Assembly: GCA_944474755.1 (NCBI GenBank)
Contig: OX104122.1
Span: 8,643,223-8,707,222 of the forward strand
DNA from: Limnoperna fortunei
Taxonomy: Eukaryota > Mollusca > Bivalvia > Mytilida > Modiolidae
Length of the DNA: 64,000 nt
Direction of reading: 5' to 3'
The position numbers and the translations under genes were made by a program. The notes under the pieces are model-generated. The model was not told the DNA's origin. It saw only the letters and a program-made list of their open reading frames with translations, and ran no database searches. Positions 1 to 15,314 of the stretch are shown here, piece by piece; position 1 is the first letter of the stretch; each line of letters begins with the position of its first letter.

Positions 1-3000
1 TTGTTTATATGTCTTTATATCTACAGGTACACACAGTAACAGTTCACACAGCTTATCTATCTTTATATCTGCAGGTACACACAGTAACAGTTCACACAGC
101 TTACCTGTCTTTATATCTACAGGTACACACAGTAACAGTTCACACGACTTATATATGGCTTTATATCTACAGGTACACACAGTAACAGTTCACACGGCAT
201 ATTTGTTATTATATCTACAGGTTCACACAGTAACAGTTCACACAGCTTATCTGTCTTTATATCTACAGGTACACACAGTAACAGTTCACACAGCTTATCT
301 GTCTTATATCTACAGTTACACACAGAAACAGTTTACACAGCTTATCTGTCTTTATATCTACAAGTACGCTCATTTACAGTTCACACGGCTTATCTGTCTT
401 TATATCTACAGGTACACACAGTAACAGTTCACACGGCTTATCTGTCTTTATATCTACAGGTACACACAGTAACAGTTCACAGGACTTATATATGGCTTTA
501 TATCTACAGGTACACACAGTAACAGTTCACACGGCTTATCTGTTATTATATCTACAGGTTCACACAGTAACAGTTCACACAGATTATCTGTCTTTATATC
601 TACAGGTACACACAGTAACAGTTCACACAGCTTATCTGTATTATATCTACAGGTACACACAGAAACAGTTTACACAGCTTATCTGTCTTTATATCTACAG
701 GTACACAAAGTTACAGTTCACACGACTTATATATGGCTTCATATCTGCCGGTACACACAGTAACTGTTCACTCGGCTTATCTGTTATTATATCTACAGGT
801 TCACACAGTAACAGTTCACACAGATTATCTGTCTTTATATCTACAGGTACACACAGAAACAGTTCACACAGCTTATCTGTCTTATATCCAGAGGTACAGA
901 CAGTAACAGTTCACACAGCTTATCTGTCTTTATATCTACAGGTACACACAGTAACAGTTCACACAGCTTATCTGTCTTTATATCTACAAGTAAACACAGT
1001 AACAGTTCTCACGGCTTATCTGTCTTTATATCTACAGGTACACACAGTAACAGTTCACATTGTTTACATGTCTTTATATCTTCAGGTACACACAGTAACA
1101 GTTCACACAGCTTATCTGTCTTTATATCTACAGGTACACACAGTTACAGTTCACGCAGCTTATCTGTCTTTATATCTACAGGTACACACAGTTACAGTTC
1201 ACACGGCTTATCTGTCTTTTTATCTACAGGTACACACAGTTACAGTTCACACGGCTTATCTGTCTATTTATGTACAGGTACACACAGTAACAGTTCAAAT
1301 TGTTTATCTGTCTTTATATTTACAGGTACACACAGTAACAGTTCACACAGATTATCTGTCTTAATATCTACAGGTACACACAGTAACAGTTCACACAGCT
1401 TATCTGTCTTATATCTACATGTACACACAGAAACAGTTTACACAGCTTATCTGTCTTTATATCTACAGGTACGCACAGTAATAGTTCACACGACTTATAT
1501 ATGGCTTTATATCTACAGGTACACACAGAAACAGTTTACAAAGCTTATCTGTCTTTATATCTACAGGTACGCACATTTACAGTTCACACGGCTTATCTGT
1601 CTTTTTATCTACAGGTACACACAGTAACAGTTCACATTGTTTATCTGTCTTTATATCTACAGGTACACACAGTAACAGTTCACACAGCTTATCTATCTTT
1701 ATATCTGCAGGTACACACAGTAACAGTTCACACAGCTTATCTGTCTTTATATCTACAGGTACACACAGTAACAGTTCACACGACTTATATATGGCTTTAT
1801 ATCTACAGGTACACACAGTAACAGTTCACACGGCTTATCTGTTATTATATCTACAGGTTCACACAGTAACAGTTCACACAGCTTATCTGTCTTTATATCT
1901 ACAGGTACACACAGTAACAGTTCACACAGCTTATCTGTCTTATATCTATAGTTACACACAGAAACAGTTTACACAGCTTATCTGTCTTTATATCTACAAG
2001 TACGCACATTTACAGTTCACACGGCTTATCTGTCTTTATATCTACAGGTACACACAGTAACAGTTCACACAGCTTATCTGTCTTATATCTACAGGTACAC
2101 ACAGAAACAGTTTACACAGCTTATCTGTATTGATATCTACAGGTGCGCACATTTACAGTTCACACGGCTTATCTGTCTTTTTATCTACAGGTACACACAG
2201 TAACAGTTCACACAGATTATCTGTCTTTATATCTACAGGTACACACAGTAACAGTTCACACGGCTTATCTGTCTTTATATCTACAGGTACACACAGTAAC
2301 AGTTTACACAGCTTATCTGTCTTTATATCTACAGGTACACACAGTAACTGATCACACGGCTTATCTGTCTTTATATCTACAGCTACACACAGTAACAGTT
2401 CACACGGCTTATCTGTCTTTATATCTACAGGTACACACAGTAACAGTTCACACAGCTTATCTGTCTTTATATCTACAGGTACACACAGTAACAGTTCACA
2501 CGACTTATATATGGCTTTATATCTACAGGTACACACAGTAACAGTTCACACGGCTTATCTGTTATTATATCTACAGGTTCACACAGTAACAGTTCACACA
2601 GATTATCTGTCTTTATATCTACAGGTACACACAGTAACAGTTCACACAGCTTATCTGTCTTTATATCTACAAGTAAACACAGTAACAGTTCTCACGGCTT
2701 ATCTGTCTTTATATCTACAGGTACACACAGTAACAGTTCACATTGTTTATATGTCTTTATATCTTCAGGTACACACAGTAACAGTTCACACAGCTTATCT
2801 GTCTTTATATCTACAGGTACACACAGTTACAGTTCACGCAGCTTATCTGTCTTTATATCTACAGGTACACACAGTTACAGTTCTCACGGCTTATATGTCT
2901 TTTTATCTACAGGTACACACAGTAACAGTTCACACAGCTTATCTGTCTTATATCTACAGGTACACACAGAAACAGTTTACACAGCTTATCTGTCTTTATA

Positions 3001-4196
3001 TCTACAGGTACGCACAGTAATAGTTCACACGACTTATATATGGCTTTATATCTACAGGTACACACAGAAACAGTTTACAAAGCTTATCTGTCTTTATATC
3101 TACAGGTACGCACATTTACAGTTCACACGGCTTATCTGTCTTTTTATCTACAGGTACACACAGTAACAGTTCACATTGTTTATCTGTCTTTATATCTACA
3201 GGTACACACAGTAACAATTCACACAGCTTATATATCTTTATATCTGCAGGTACACACAGTAACAGTTCACACAGCTTATCTGTCTTTATATCTACAGGTA
3301 CACACAGTAACAGTTCACACGACTTATATATGGCTTTATATCTACAGGTACACACAGTAACAGTTCACACGGCTGATCTGTTATTATATCTACAGGTTCA
3401 CACAGTAACAGTTCACACAGCTTATCTGTCTTTATATCTACAGGTACACACAGTAACAGTTCACACAGCTTATCTGTCTTATATCTATAGTTACACACAG
3501 AAACAGTTTACACAGCTTATCTGTCTTTATATCTACAAGTACGCACATTTACAGTTCACACGGCTTATCTGTCTTTATATCTACAGGTACACACAGTAAC
3601 AGTTCACACAGCTTATCTGTCTTATATATACAGGTACACACAGAAACAGTTTACACAGCTTATCTGTCTTTATATCTACAGGTACGCACATTTACAGTTC
3701 ACACGGCTTATCTGTCTTTTTATCTACAGGTACACACAGTAACAGTTCACACGGCTTATCTGTCTTTATATCTACAGGTACACACAGTAACAGTTCACAC
3801 AGCTTATCTGTCTTTATATCTACAGGTACACACAGTAACAGTTCACACGACTTATATATGGCTTTATATCTACAGGTACACACAGTAACAGTTCACACGG
3901 CTTATCTGTTATTATATCTACAGGTTCACACAGTAACAGTTCACACAGCTTATCTGTCTTTATATCTACAGGTACACACAGTAACAGTTCACACAGCTTA
4001 TCTGTCTGATATCTATAGTTACACACAGAAACAGTTTACACAGCTTATCTGTCTTTATATCTACAAGTACGCACATTTACAGTTCACACGGCTTATCTGT
4101 CTTTATATCTACAGGTACACACAGTAACAGTTCACACAGCTTATCTGTCTTATATATACAGGTACACACAGAAACAGTTTACACAGCTTATCTGTA

Positions 4197-6434
4197 TTGA
4201 TATCTACAGGTGCGCACATTTACAGTTCACACGGCTTATCTGTCTTTTTATCTACAGGTACACACAGTAACAGTTCACACGGCTTATCTGTCTTTATATC
4301 TACAGGTACACACAGTAACAGTTCACACAGCTTATCTGTCTTTATATCTACAGGTACACACAGTAACAGTTCACACGACTTATATATGGCTTTATATCTA
4401 CAGGTACACACAGTAACAGTTCACACGGCTTATCTGTTATTATATCTACAGGTTCACACAGTAACAGTTCACACAGATTATATGTCTTTATATCTACAGG
4501 TACACACAGTAACAGTTCACACAGCTTATCTGTCTTATATCTACAGGTACACACAGAAACAGTTTAGACAGCTTATCTGTCTTTATATCTACAGGTACAC
4601 AAAGTTACAGTTCACACGACTTATATATGGCTTTATATCTGCCGGTACACACAGTAACTGTTCACACGGCTTATCTGTTATTATATCTACAGGTTCACAC
4701 AGTAACAGTTCACACAGATTATCTGTCTTTATATCTACAGGTACACACAGTAACAGTTCACACAGCTTATCTGTCTTATATCCAGAGGTACAGACAGTAA
4801 CAGTTCACACAGCTTATCTGTCTTTATATCTACAGGTACACACAGTAACAGTTCACACAGCTTATCTGTGTTTAAATCTACAAGTACAACAGTAACAGTT
4901 CACACAGCTTATCTGTCTTTATATCTACAGGTACAAACAGTAACAGTTCACATGCCTTATCTGTCTTTATATCTACAGGTACACATAGTAACAGTTCACA
5001 CGGCTTATCTGTTTTTATATCTACAGGTACACACAGTAACAGTTCACACAGTTTATCTGTCTTTATATCTACAGGTACGCACAGTAACAGTTCACACGAC
5101 TTATTTATGGCTTTATATCTACAGGTACACACAGTAAAAGTTCACACGGCTTATCTGTTATTATATCTACAGGTTCACAGAGTAACAGTTTACACAGATT
5201 ATCTGTCTTTATATCTACAGGTACACACAGTAACAGTTCACACAGATTATCTGTCTTTATATCTACAGGTACACACAGAAACAGTTTACAAAACTTATCT
5301 GTCTTTATATCTACAGGTACACACAGTAACAGTTCACACAGCTTATCTATCTTTATATCTGCAGGTACACACAGTAACAGTTCACACAGCTTATCTGTCT
5401 TTTTATCTACAGGTACAAACAGTAACAGTTCACATGGCTTATCTGTCTTTATATCTACAGGTACACACAGTAACAGTTCACACGGCTTATCTGTCTTTAT
5501 ATCTACAGGTACACACAGTAACAGTTCACACAGCTTATCTGTCTTTATATCTACAGGTACACACAGTAACAGTTCACACGACTTATATATGGCTTTATAT
5601 CTACAGGTACACACAGTAACAGTTCACACGGCTTATCTGTTATTATATCTACAGGTTCACACAGTAACAGTTCACACAGATTATCTGTCTTTATATCTAC
5701 AGGTACACACAGTAACAGTTCACACAGCTTATCTGTCTTATATCTACAGGTACACACAAAAACAGTTTACACAGCTTATCTGTCTTTATATCTACAGGTA
5801 CACAAAGTTACAGTTCACACGACTTATATATGGCTTTATATCTGCCGGTACACACAGTAACTGTTCACACGGCTTATGTGTTATTATATCTACAGGTTCA
5901 CACAGTAACAGTTCACACAGATTATCTGTCTTTATATCTACAGGTACACACAGTAACAGTTCACACAGCTTATCTGTCTTTATATCTGCAGGTACACACA
6001 GTAACAGTTCACACGACTTATATATGGCTTTATATCTACAGGTACACACAGTAAAAGTTCACACGGCTTATCTGTTATTATATCTACAGGTTCACAGAGT
6101 AACAGTTCACACAGATTATCTGTCTTTATATCTACAGGTACACACAGTAACAGTTCACACAGATTATCTGTCTTTATATCTACAGGTACACACAGTAACA
6201 GTTCACACGGCTTATCTATCTTTACATCTACAGGTACACACAGAAACAGTTTACAGAGCTTATCTGTCTTATATCTACAGGTACACACAGTAAAAGTTCA
6301 CACGGCTTATCTGTCTTTATATCTACAGGTACACACAGTAACAGTTCACACAGCTTATCTGTCTTTATATCTACAGGTACACACAGTAACAGTTCACACG
6401 ACTTATATATGGCTTTATATCTACAGGTACACAC
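4197..6434 (+). repeat. Higher-order block related to 11,166-13,451
   Basis: Landmarks at 4,197, 4,348, 4,868 and 5,107 recur 6,969 bp downstream (11,166, 11,317, 11,837, 12,076). From about 5,550 the offset is 7,017, one extra 48-bp unit. A further copy of the later part lies at 13,812-15,378 (offset 1,975, then 1,927, from 11,837-13,451). The block therefore exists at least four times in the first 20 kb, counting the copy at 17,180-19,561. Confidence 0.8.
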
Positions 6435-6516
6435 AGTAACAGTTCACACGGCTTATCTGTTATTATATCTACAGGTTCACACAGTGACAGTTCACACAGA
6501 TTATCTGTCTTTATAT

Positions 6517-8096
6517 CTACAGGTACACACAGTAACAGTTCACACAGCTTATCTGTCTTATATCTACAGGTACAGACAGTAACAGTTCACACAGCTTATC
6601 TGTCTTTATATCTACAGGTACACACAGTAACAGTTCACATTGTTTATATGTCTTTATATCTTCAGGTACACACAGTAACAGTTCACACAGCTTATCTGTC
6701 TTCATATCTACAGGTACACACAGTTACAGTTCACGCAGCTTATCTGTCTTTATATCTACAGGTACACACAGTTACAGTTCACACGGCTTATCTGTCTTTT
6801 TATCTACAGGTACACACAGTTACAGTTCACACGGCTTATCTGTCTATTTATGTACAGGTACACACAGAAACAGTTCACATTGTTTATCTGTCTTAATATT
6901 TACAGGTACACGCAGTAACAGTTCACACAGATTATCTGTCTTAATATCTACAGGTACACACAGTAACAGTTCACACAGCTTATCTATCTTTATATCTGCA
7001 GGTACACACAGTAACAGTTCACACAGCTTATCTGTCTTTATATCTACAGGTACACACAGTAACAGTTCACACGACTTATATATGGCTTTATATCTACAGG
7101 TACACACAGTAACAGTTCACACGGCTTATCTGTTATTATATCTACTGGTTCACACAGTAACAGTTCACACAGCTTATCTGTCCTTATATCTACAGGTACA
7201 CACAGTAACAGTTCACACAGCTTATCTGTCTTATATCTACAGGTACACACAAAACAGTTTACACAGCTTATCTGTCTTTATATCTACAAGTACGCACATT
7301 TACAGTTCACACGGCTTATTTGTCTTTATATCTACAGGTACACACAGTAACAGTTCACACAGCTTATCTGTATTTATATCTACAGGTACACACAGAAACA
7401 GTTTACACAGCTTATCTGCCTTATATCTACAGGTACACACAGTAAAAGTTCACACGGCTTATCTGTCTTTATATCTACAGGTACACACAGTAACAGTTCA
7501 CACAGCTTATCTGTCTTTATATCTACAGGTACACACAGTAACAGTTCACACGACTTATATATGGCTTTATTTCTACAGGTACACACAGTAACAGTTCACA
7601 CGGCTTATCTGTTATTATATCTACAGGTTCACACAGTAACAGTTCACACAGATTATCTGTCTTTATATCTACAGGTACACACATTAACAGTTCACACAGC
7701 TTATCTGTCTTATATCTACAGGTACAGACAGTAACAGTTCACACAGCTTATCTGTCTTTATATCTACAGGTACACACAGTAACAGTTCACATTGTTTATA
7801 TGTCTTTATATCTTCAGGTACACACAGTAACAGTTCACACAGCTTATCTGTCTTCATATCTACAGGTACACACAGTTACAGTTCACGCAGCTTATCTGTC
7901 TTTATATCTACAGGTACACACAGTTACAGTTCACACGGCTTATCTGTCTTTTTATCTACAGGTACACACAGTTACGGTTCACACGGCTTATCTGTCTATT
8001 TATGTACAGGTACACACAGTAACAGTTCACATTGTTTATCTGTCTTTATATTTACAGGTACACACAGTAACAGTTCACACAGATTATCTGTCTTAA
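6517..8096 (+). repeat. Higher-order block related to 19,644-21,340
   Basis: Landmarks at 6,517 and 6,648 recur 13,127 bp downstream (19,644, 19,775) and those at 7,044, 7,082, 7,380 and 7,800 recur 13,368 bp downstream (20,412, 20,450, 20,748, 21,168). The change in offset corresponds to five 48-bp units plus one base. Both copies carry the rare TTGTTTATATG and TCTATTTATGTACAGG variants. Confidence 0.75.
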
Positions 8097-9300
8097 TATC
8101 TACAGGTACACACAGTAACAGTTCAAACAGCTTATCTGTCTTATATCTACAGGTACACACAGAAACAGTTTACACAGCTTATCTGTCTTTATATCTACAG
8201 GTACGCACAGTAATAGTTCACACGACTTATATATGGCATTATATCTACAGGTACACACAGAAACAGTTTACAAAGCTTATCTGTCTTTATATCTACAGGT
8301 ACGCACATTTACAGTTCACACGGCTTATCTGTCTTTTTATCTACAGGTACACACAGTAACAGTTCACATTGTTTATCTGTCTTTATATCTACAGGTACAC
8401 ACAGTAACAGTTCACTCAGCTTATCTATCTTTATATCTGCAGGTACACACAGTAACAGTTCACACAGCTTATCTGTCTTTATATCTACAGGTACACACAG
8501 TAACAGTTCACACGACTTATATATGGCTTTATATCTACAGGTACACACAGTAACAGTTCACACGGCTTATCTGTTATTATATCTACTGGTTCACACAGTA
8601 ACAGTTCACACAGCTTATCTGTCTTTATATCTACAGGTACACACAGTAACAGTTCACACAGCTTATCTGTCTTATATCTACAGGTACACACAAAACAGTT
8701 TACACAGCTTATCTGTCTTTATATCTACAAGTACGCACATTTACAGTTCACACGGCTTATCTGTCTTTATATCTACAGGTACACACAGTAACAGTTCACA
8801 CAGCTTATCCGTCTTATATCTACAGGTACACACAGAAACAGTTTACACAGCTTATCTGTATTGATATCTACAGGTACGCACATTTACAGTTCACACGGCT
8901 TATCTGTCTTTTTATCTACAGGTACACACAGTAACAGTTCACACAGATTATCTGTCTTATATCTACAGGTACACACAGAAACAGTTTACACAGCTTATCT
9001 GTCTTTATATCTACAGGTACGCACAGTAATAGTTCACACGACTTATATATGGCTTTATATCTACAGGTACACACAGAAACAGTTTACAAAGCTTATCTGT
9101 CTTTATATCTACAGGTACGCACATTTACAGTTCACACGGCTTATCTGTCTTTTTATCTACAGGTACACACAGTAACAGTTCACATTGTTTATCTGTCTTT
9201 ATATCTACAGGTACACACAGTAACAATTCACACAGCTTATATATCTTTATATCTGCAGGTACACACAGTAACAGTTCACACAGCTTATCTGTCTTTATAT

Positions 9301-12300
9301 CTACAGGTACACACAGTAACAGTTCACACGACTTATATATGGCTTTATATCTACAGGTACACACAGTAACAGTTCACACGGCTGATCTGTTATTATATCT
9401 ACAGGTTCACACAGTAACAGTTCACACAGCTTATCTGTCTTTATATCTACAGGTACACACAGTAACAGTTCACACAGCATATCTGTCTTATATCTATAGT
9501 TACACACAGAAACAGTTTACACAGCTTATCTGTCTTTATATCTACAAGTACGCACATTTACAGTTCACACGGCTTATCTGTCTTATATCTATAGTTACAC
9601 ACAGAAACAGTTTACACAGCTTATCTGTCTTTATATCTACAAGTACGCACATTTACAGTTCACACGGCTTATCTGTCTTTATATCTACAGGTACACACAG
9701 TAACAGTTCACACAGCTTATCTGTCTTATATATACAGGTACACACAGAAACAGTTTACACAGCTTATCTGTATTGATATCTACAGGTGCGCACATTTACA
9801 GTTCACACGGCTTATCTGTCTTTTTATCTACAGGTACACACAGTAACAGTTCACACAGCTTATCTGTCTTTATATCTACAGGTACACACAGTAACAGTTC
9901 ACACAGCTTATCTGTCTTTATATCTACAGGTACACACAGTAACAGTTCACACGACTTATATATGGCTTTATATCTACAGGTACACACAGTAACAGTTCAC
10001 ACGGCTTATCTGTCTTTTTATCTACAGGTACACACAGTAACAGTTCACATTGTTTATCTGTCTTTATATCTACAGGTACACACAGTAACAATTCACACAG
10101 CTTATATATCTTTATATCTGCAGGTACACACAGTAACAGTTCACACAGCTTATCTGTCTTTATATCTACAGGTACACACAGTAACAGTTCACACGACTTA
10201 TATATGGCTTTATATCTACAGGTACACACAGTAACAGTTCACACGGCTGATCTGTTATTATATCTACAGGTTCACACAGTAACAGTTCACACAGCTTATC
10301 TGTCTTTATATCTACAGGTACACACAGTAACAGTTCACACAGCTTATCTGTCTTATATCTATAGTTACACACAGAAACAGTTTACACAGCTTATCTGTCT
10401 TTATATCTACAAGTACGCACATTTACAGTTCACACGGCTTATCTGTCTTATATCTATAGTTACACACAGAAACAGTTTACACAGCTTATCTGTCTTTATT
10501 TCTACAAGTACGCACATTTACAGTTCACACGGCTTATCTGTCTTTATATCTACAGGTACACACAGTAACAGTTCACACAGCTTATCTGTCTTATATATAC
10601 AGGTACACACAGAAACAGTTTACACAGCTTATCTGTATTGATATCTACAGGTGCGCACATTTACAGTTCACACGGCTTATCTGTCTTTTTATCTACAGGT
10701 ACACACAGTAACAGTTCACACGGCTTATCTGTCTTTATATCTACAGGTACACACAGTAACAGTTCACACAGCTTATCTGTCTTTATATCTACAGGTACAC
10801 ACAGTAACAGTTCACACGACTTATATATGGCTTTATATCTACAGGTACACACAGTAACAGTTCACACGGCTTATCTGTTATTATATCTACAGGTTCACAC
10901 AGTAACAGTTCACACAGCTTATCTGTCTTTATATCTACAGGTACACACAGTAACAGTTCACACAGCTTATCTGTCTTATATCTATAGTTACACACAGAAA
11001 CAGTTTACACAGCTTATCTGTCTTTATATCTACAAGTACGCACATTTACAGTTCACACGGCTTATCTGTCTTTATATCTACAGGTACACACAGTAACAGT
11101 TCACACAGCTTATCTGTCTTATATATACAGGTACACACAGAAACAGTTTACACAGCTTATCTGTATTGATATCTACAGGTGCGCACATTTACAGTTCACA
11201 CGGCTTATCTGTCTTTTTATCTACAGGTACACACAGTAACAGTTCACACGGCTTATCTGTCTTTATATCTACAGGTACACACAGTAACAGTTCACACAGC
11301 TTATCTGTCTTTATATCTACAGGTACACACAGTAACAGTTCACACGACTTATATATGGCTTTATATCTACAGGTACACACAGTAACAGTTCACACGGCTT
11401 ATCTGTTATTATATCTACAGGTTCACACAGTAACAGTTCACACAGATTATATGTCTTTATATCTACAGGTACACACAGTAACAGTTCACACAGCTTATCT
11501 GTCTTATATCTACAGGTACACACAGAAACAGTTTAGACAGCTTATCTGTCTTTATATCTACAGGTACACAAAGTTACAGTTCACACGACTTATATATGGC
11601 TTTATATCTGCCGGTACACACAGTAACTGTTCACACGGCTTATCTGTTATTATATCTACAGGTTCACACAGTAACAGTTCACACAGATTATCTGTCTTTA
11701 TATCTACAGGTACACACAGTAACAGTTCACACAGCTTATCTGTCTTATATCTACAGGTACACACAGTAACAGTTCACACAGCTTATCTGTCTTTATATCT
11801 ACAGGTACACACAGTAACAGTTCACACAGCTTATCTGTGTTTAAATCTACAAGTACAACAGTAACAGTTCACACAGCTTATCTGTCTTTATATCTACAGG
11901 TACAAACAGTAACAGTTCACATGCCTTATCTGTCTTTACATCTACAGGTACACATAGTAACAGTTCACACGGCTTATCTGTTTTTATATCTACAGGTACA
12001 CAGAGTAACAGTTCACACAGTTTATCTGTCTTTATATCTACAGGTACGCACAGTAACAGTTCACACGACTTATTTATGGCTTTATATCTACAGGTACACA
12101 CAGTAAAAGTTCACACGGCTTATCTGTTATTATATCTACAGGTTCACAGAGTAACAGTTTACACAGATTATCTGTCTTTATATCTACAGGTACACACAGT
12201 AACAGTTCACACAGATTATCTGTCTTTATATCTACAGGTACACACAGTAACAGTTCACACGGCTTATCTGTCTTTTTATCTACAGGTACACACAGTAACA

Positions 12301-13451
12301 GTTCACACGGCTTATCTGTCTTTTTATCTACAGGTACACACAGTAACAGTTCACATTGTTTATCTGTCTTTATATCTACAGGTACACACAGTAACAGTTC
12401 ACACAGCTTATCTATCTTTATATCTGCAGGTACACACAGCAACAGTTCACACAGCTTATCTGTCTTTTTATCTACAGGTACAAACAGTAACAGTTCACAT
12501 GGCTTATCTGTCTTTATATCTACAGGTACACACAGTAACAGTTCACACAGCTTATCTGTCTTTATATCTACAGGTACACACAGTAACAGTTCACACGACT
12601 TATATATGGCTTTATATCTACAGGTACACACAGTAACAGTTCACACGGCTTATCTGTTATTATATCTACAGGTTCACACAGTAACAGTTCACACAGATTA
12701 TCTGTCTTTATATCTACAGGTACACACAGTAACAGTTCACACAGCTTATCTGTCTTATATCTACAGGTACACACAAAAACAGTTTACACAGCTTATCTGT
12801 CTTTATATCTACAGGTACACAAAGTTACAGTTCACACGACTTATATATGGCTTTATATCTGCCGGTACACACAGTAACTGTTCACACGGCTTATGTGTTA
12901 TTATATCTACAGGTTCACACAGTAACAGTTCACACAGATTATCTGTCTTTATATCTACAGGTACGCACAGTAACAGTTCACACAGCTTATCTGTCTTTAT
13001 ATCTGCAGGTACACACAGTAACAGTTCACACGACTTATATATGGCTTTATATCTACAGGTACACACAGTAAAAGTTCACACGGCTTATCTGTTATTATAT
13101 CTACAGGTTCACAGAGTAACAGTTCACACAGATTATCTGTCTTTATATCTACAGGTACACACAGTAACAGTTCACACAGATTATCTGTCTTTATATCTAC
13201 AGGTACACACAGTAACAGTTCACACGGCTTATCTATCTTTATATCTACAGGTACACACAGAAACAGTTTACAGTGCTTATCTGTCTTATATCTACAGGTA
13301 CACACAGTAAAAGTTCACACGGCTTATCTGTCTTTATATCTACAGGTACACACAGTAACAGTTCACACAGCTTATCTGTCTTTATATCTACAGGTACACA
13401 CAGTAACAGTTCACACGACTTATATATGGCTTTATATCTACAGGTACACAC
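9301..13451 (+). repeat. Higher-order duplication, left copy (partner 15,315-19,561)
   Basis: More than a dozen variant landmarks in this stretch recur exactly 6,014 bp downstream (for example 9,786 and 15,800; 10,651 and 16,665; 11,179 and 17,193; 11,837 and 17,851; 12,076 and 18,090). After about 12.2 kb the offset becomes 6,110, meaning the partner has gained two 48-bp units. This is a segmental tandem duplication of about 4.2 kb inside the satellite. Confidence 0.85.
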
Positions 13452-15314
13452 AGTAACAGTTCACACAGCTTATCTGTCTTATATCTACAGGTACACACAG
13501 AAACAGTTTAGACAGCTTATCTGTCTTTATATCTACAGGTACACAAAGTTACAGTTCACACGACTTATATATGGCTTTATATCTGCCGGTACACACAGTA
13601 ACTGTTCACACGGCTTATCTGTTATTATATCTACAGGTTCACACAGTAACAGTTCACACAGATTATCTGTCTTTATATCTACAGGTACACACAGTAACAG
13701 TTCACACAGCTTATCTGTCTTATATCCAGAGGTACAGACAGTAACAGTTCACACAGCTTATCTGTCTTTATATCTACAGGTACACACAGTAACAGTTCAC
13801 ACAGCTTATCTGTGTTTAAATCTACAAGTACAACAGTAACAGTTCACACAGCTTATCTGTCTTTATATCTACAGGTACAAACAGTAACAGTTCACATGCC
13901 TTATCTGTCTTTATATCTACAGGTACACATAGTAACAGTTCACACGGCTTATCTGTTTTTATATCTACAGGTACACACAGAAACAGTTTACACAGCTTAT
14001 CTGTCTTTATATCTACAGGTACGCACAGTAACAGTTCACACGACTTATTTATGGCTTTATATCTACAGGTACACACAGTAAAAGTTCACACGGCTTATCT
14101 GTTATTATATCTACAGGTTCACAGAGTAACAGTTTACACGGCTTATCTGTCTTTATATCTACAGGTACACACAGTAACAGTTCACACAGATTATCTGTCT
14201 TTATATCTACAGGTACACACAGAAACAGTTTACAAAACTTATCTGTCTTTATATCTACAGGTACACACAGTAACAGTTCACACAGCTTATCTATCTTTAT
14301 ATCTGCAGGTACACACAGTAACAGTTCACACAGCTTATCTGTCTTTTTATCTACAGGTACAAACAGTAACAGTTCACATGGCTTATCTGTCTTTATATCT
14401 ACAGGTACACACAGTAACAGTTCACACGGCTTATCTGTCTTTATATCTACAGGTACACACAGTAACAGTTCACACAGCTTATCTGTCTTTATATCTACAG
14501 GTACACACAGTAACAGTTCACACGACTTATATATGGCTTTATATCTACAGGTACACACAGTAACAGTTCACACGGCTTATCTGTTATTATATCTACAGGT
14601 TCACACAGTAACAGTTCACACAGATTATCTGTCTTTATATCTACAGGTACACACAGTAACAGTTCACACAGCTTATCTGTCTTATATCTACAGGTACACA
14701 CAAAAACAGTTTACACAGCTTATCTGTCTTTATATCTACAGGTACACAAAGTTACAGTTCACACGACTTATATATGGCTTTATATCTGCCGGTACACACA
14801 GTAACTGTTCACACGGCTTATGTGTTATTATATCTACAGGTTCACACAGTAACAGTTCACACAGATTATCTGTCTTTATATCTACAGGTACACACAGTAA
14901 CAGTTCACACAGCTTATCTGTCTTTATATCTACAGGTACACACAGTAACAGTTCACACGACTTATATATGGCTTTATATCTACAGGTACACACAGTAAAA
15001 GTTCACACGGCTTATCTGTTATTATATCTACAGGTTCACAGAGTAACAGTTCACACAGATTATCTGTCTTTATATCTACAGGTACACACAGTAACAGTTC
15101 ACACAGATTATCTGTCTTTATATCTACAGGTACACACAGTAACAGTTCACACGGCTTATCTATCTTTATATCTACAGGTACACACAGAAACAGTTTACAG
15201 AGCTTATCTGTCTTATATCTACAGGTACACACAGTAAAAGTTCACACGGCTTATCTGTCTTTATATCTACAGGTACACACAGTAACAGTTCACACAGCTT
15301 ATCTGTCTTTATAT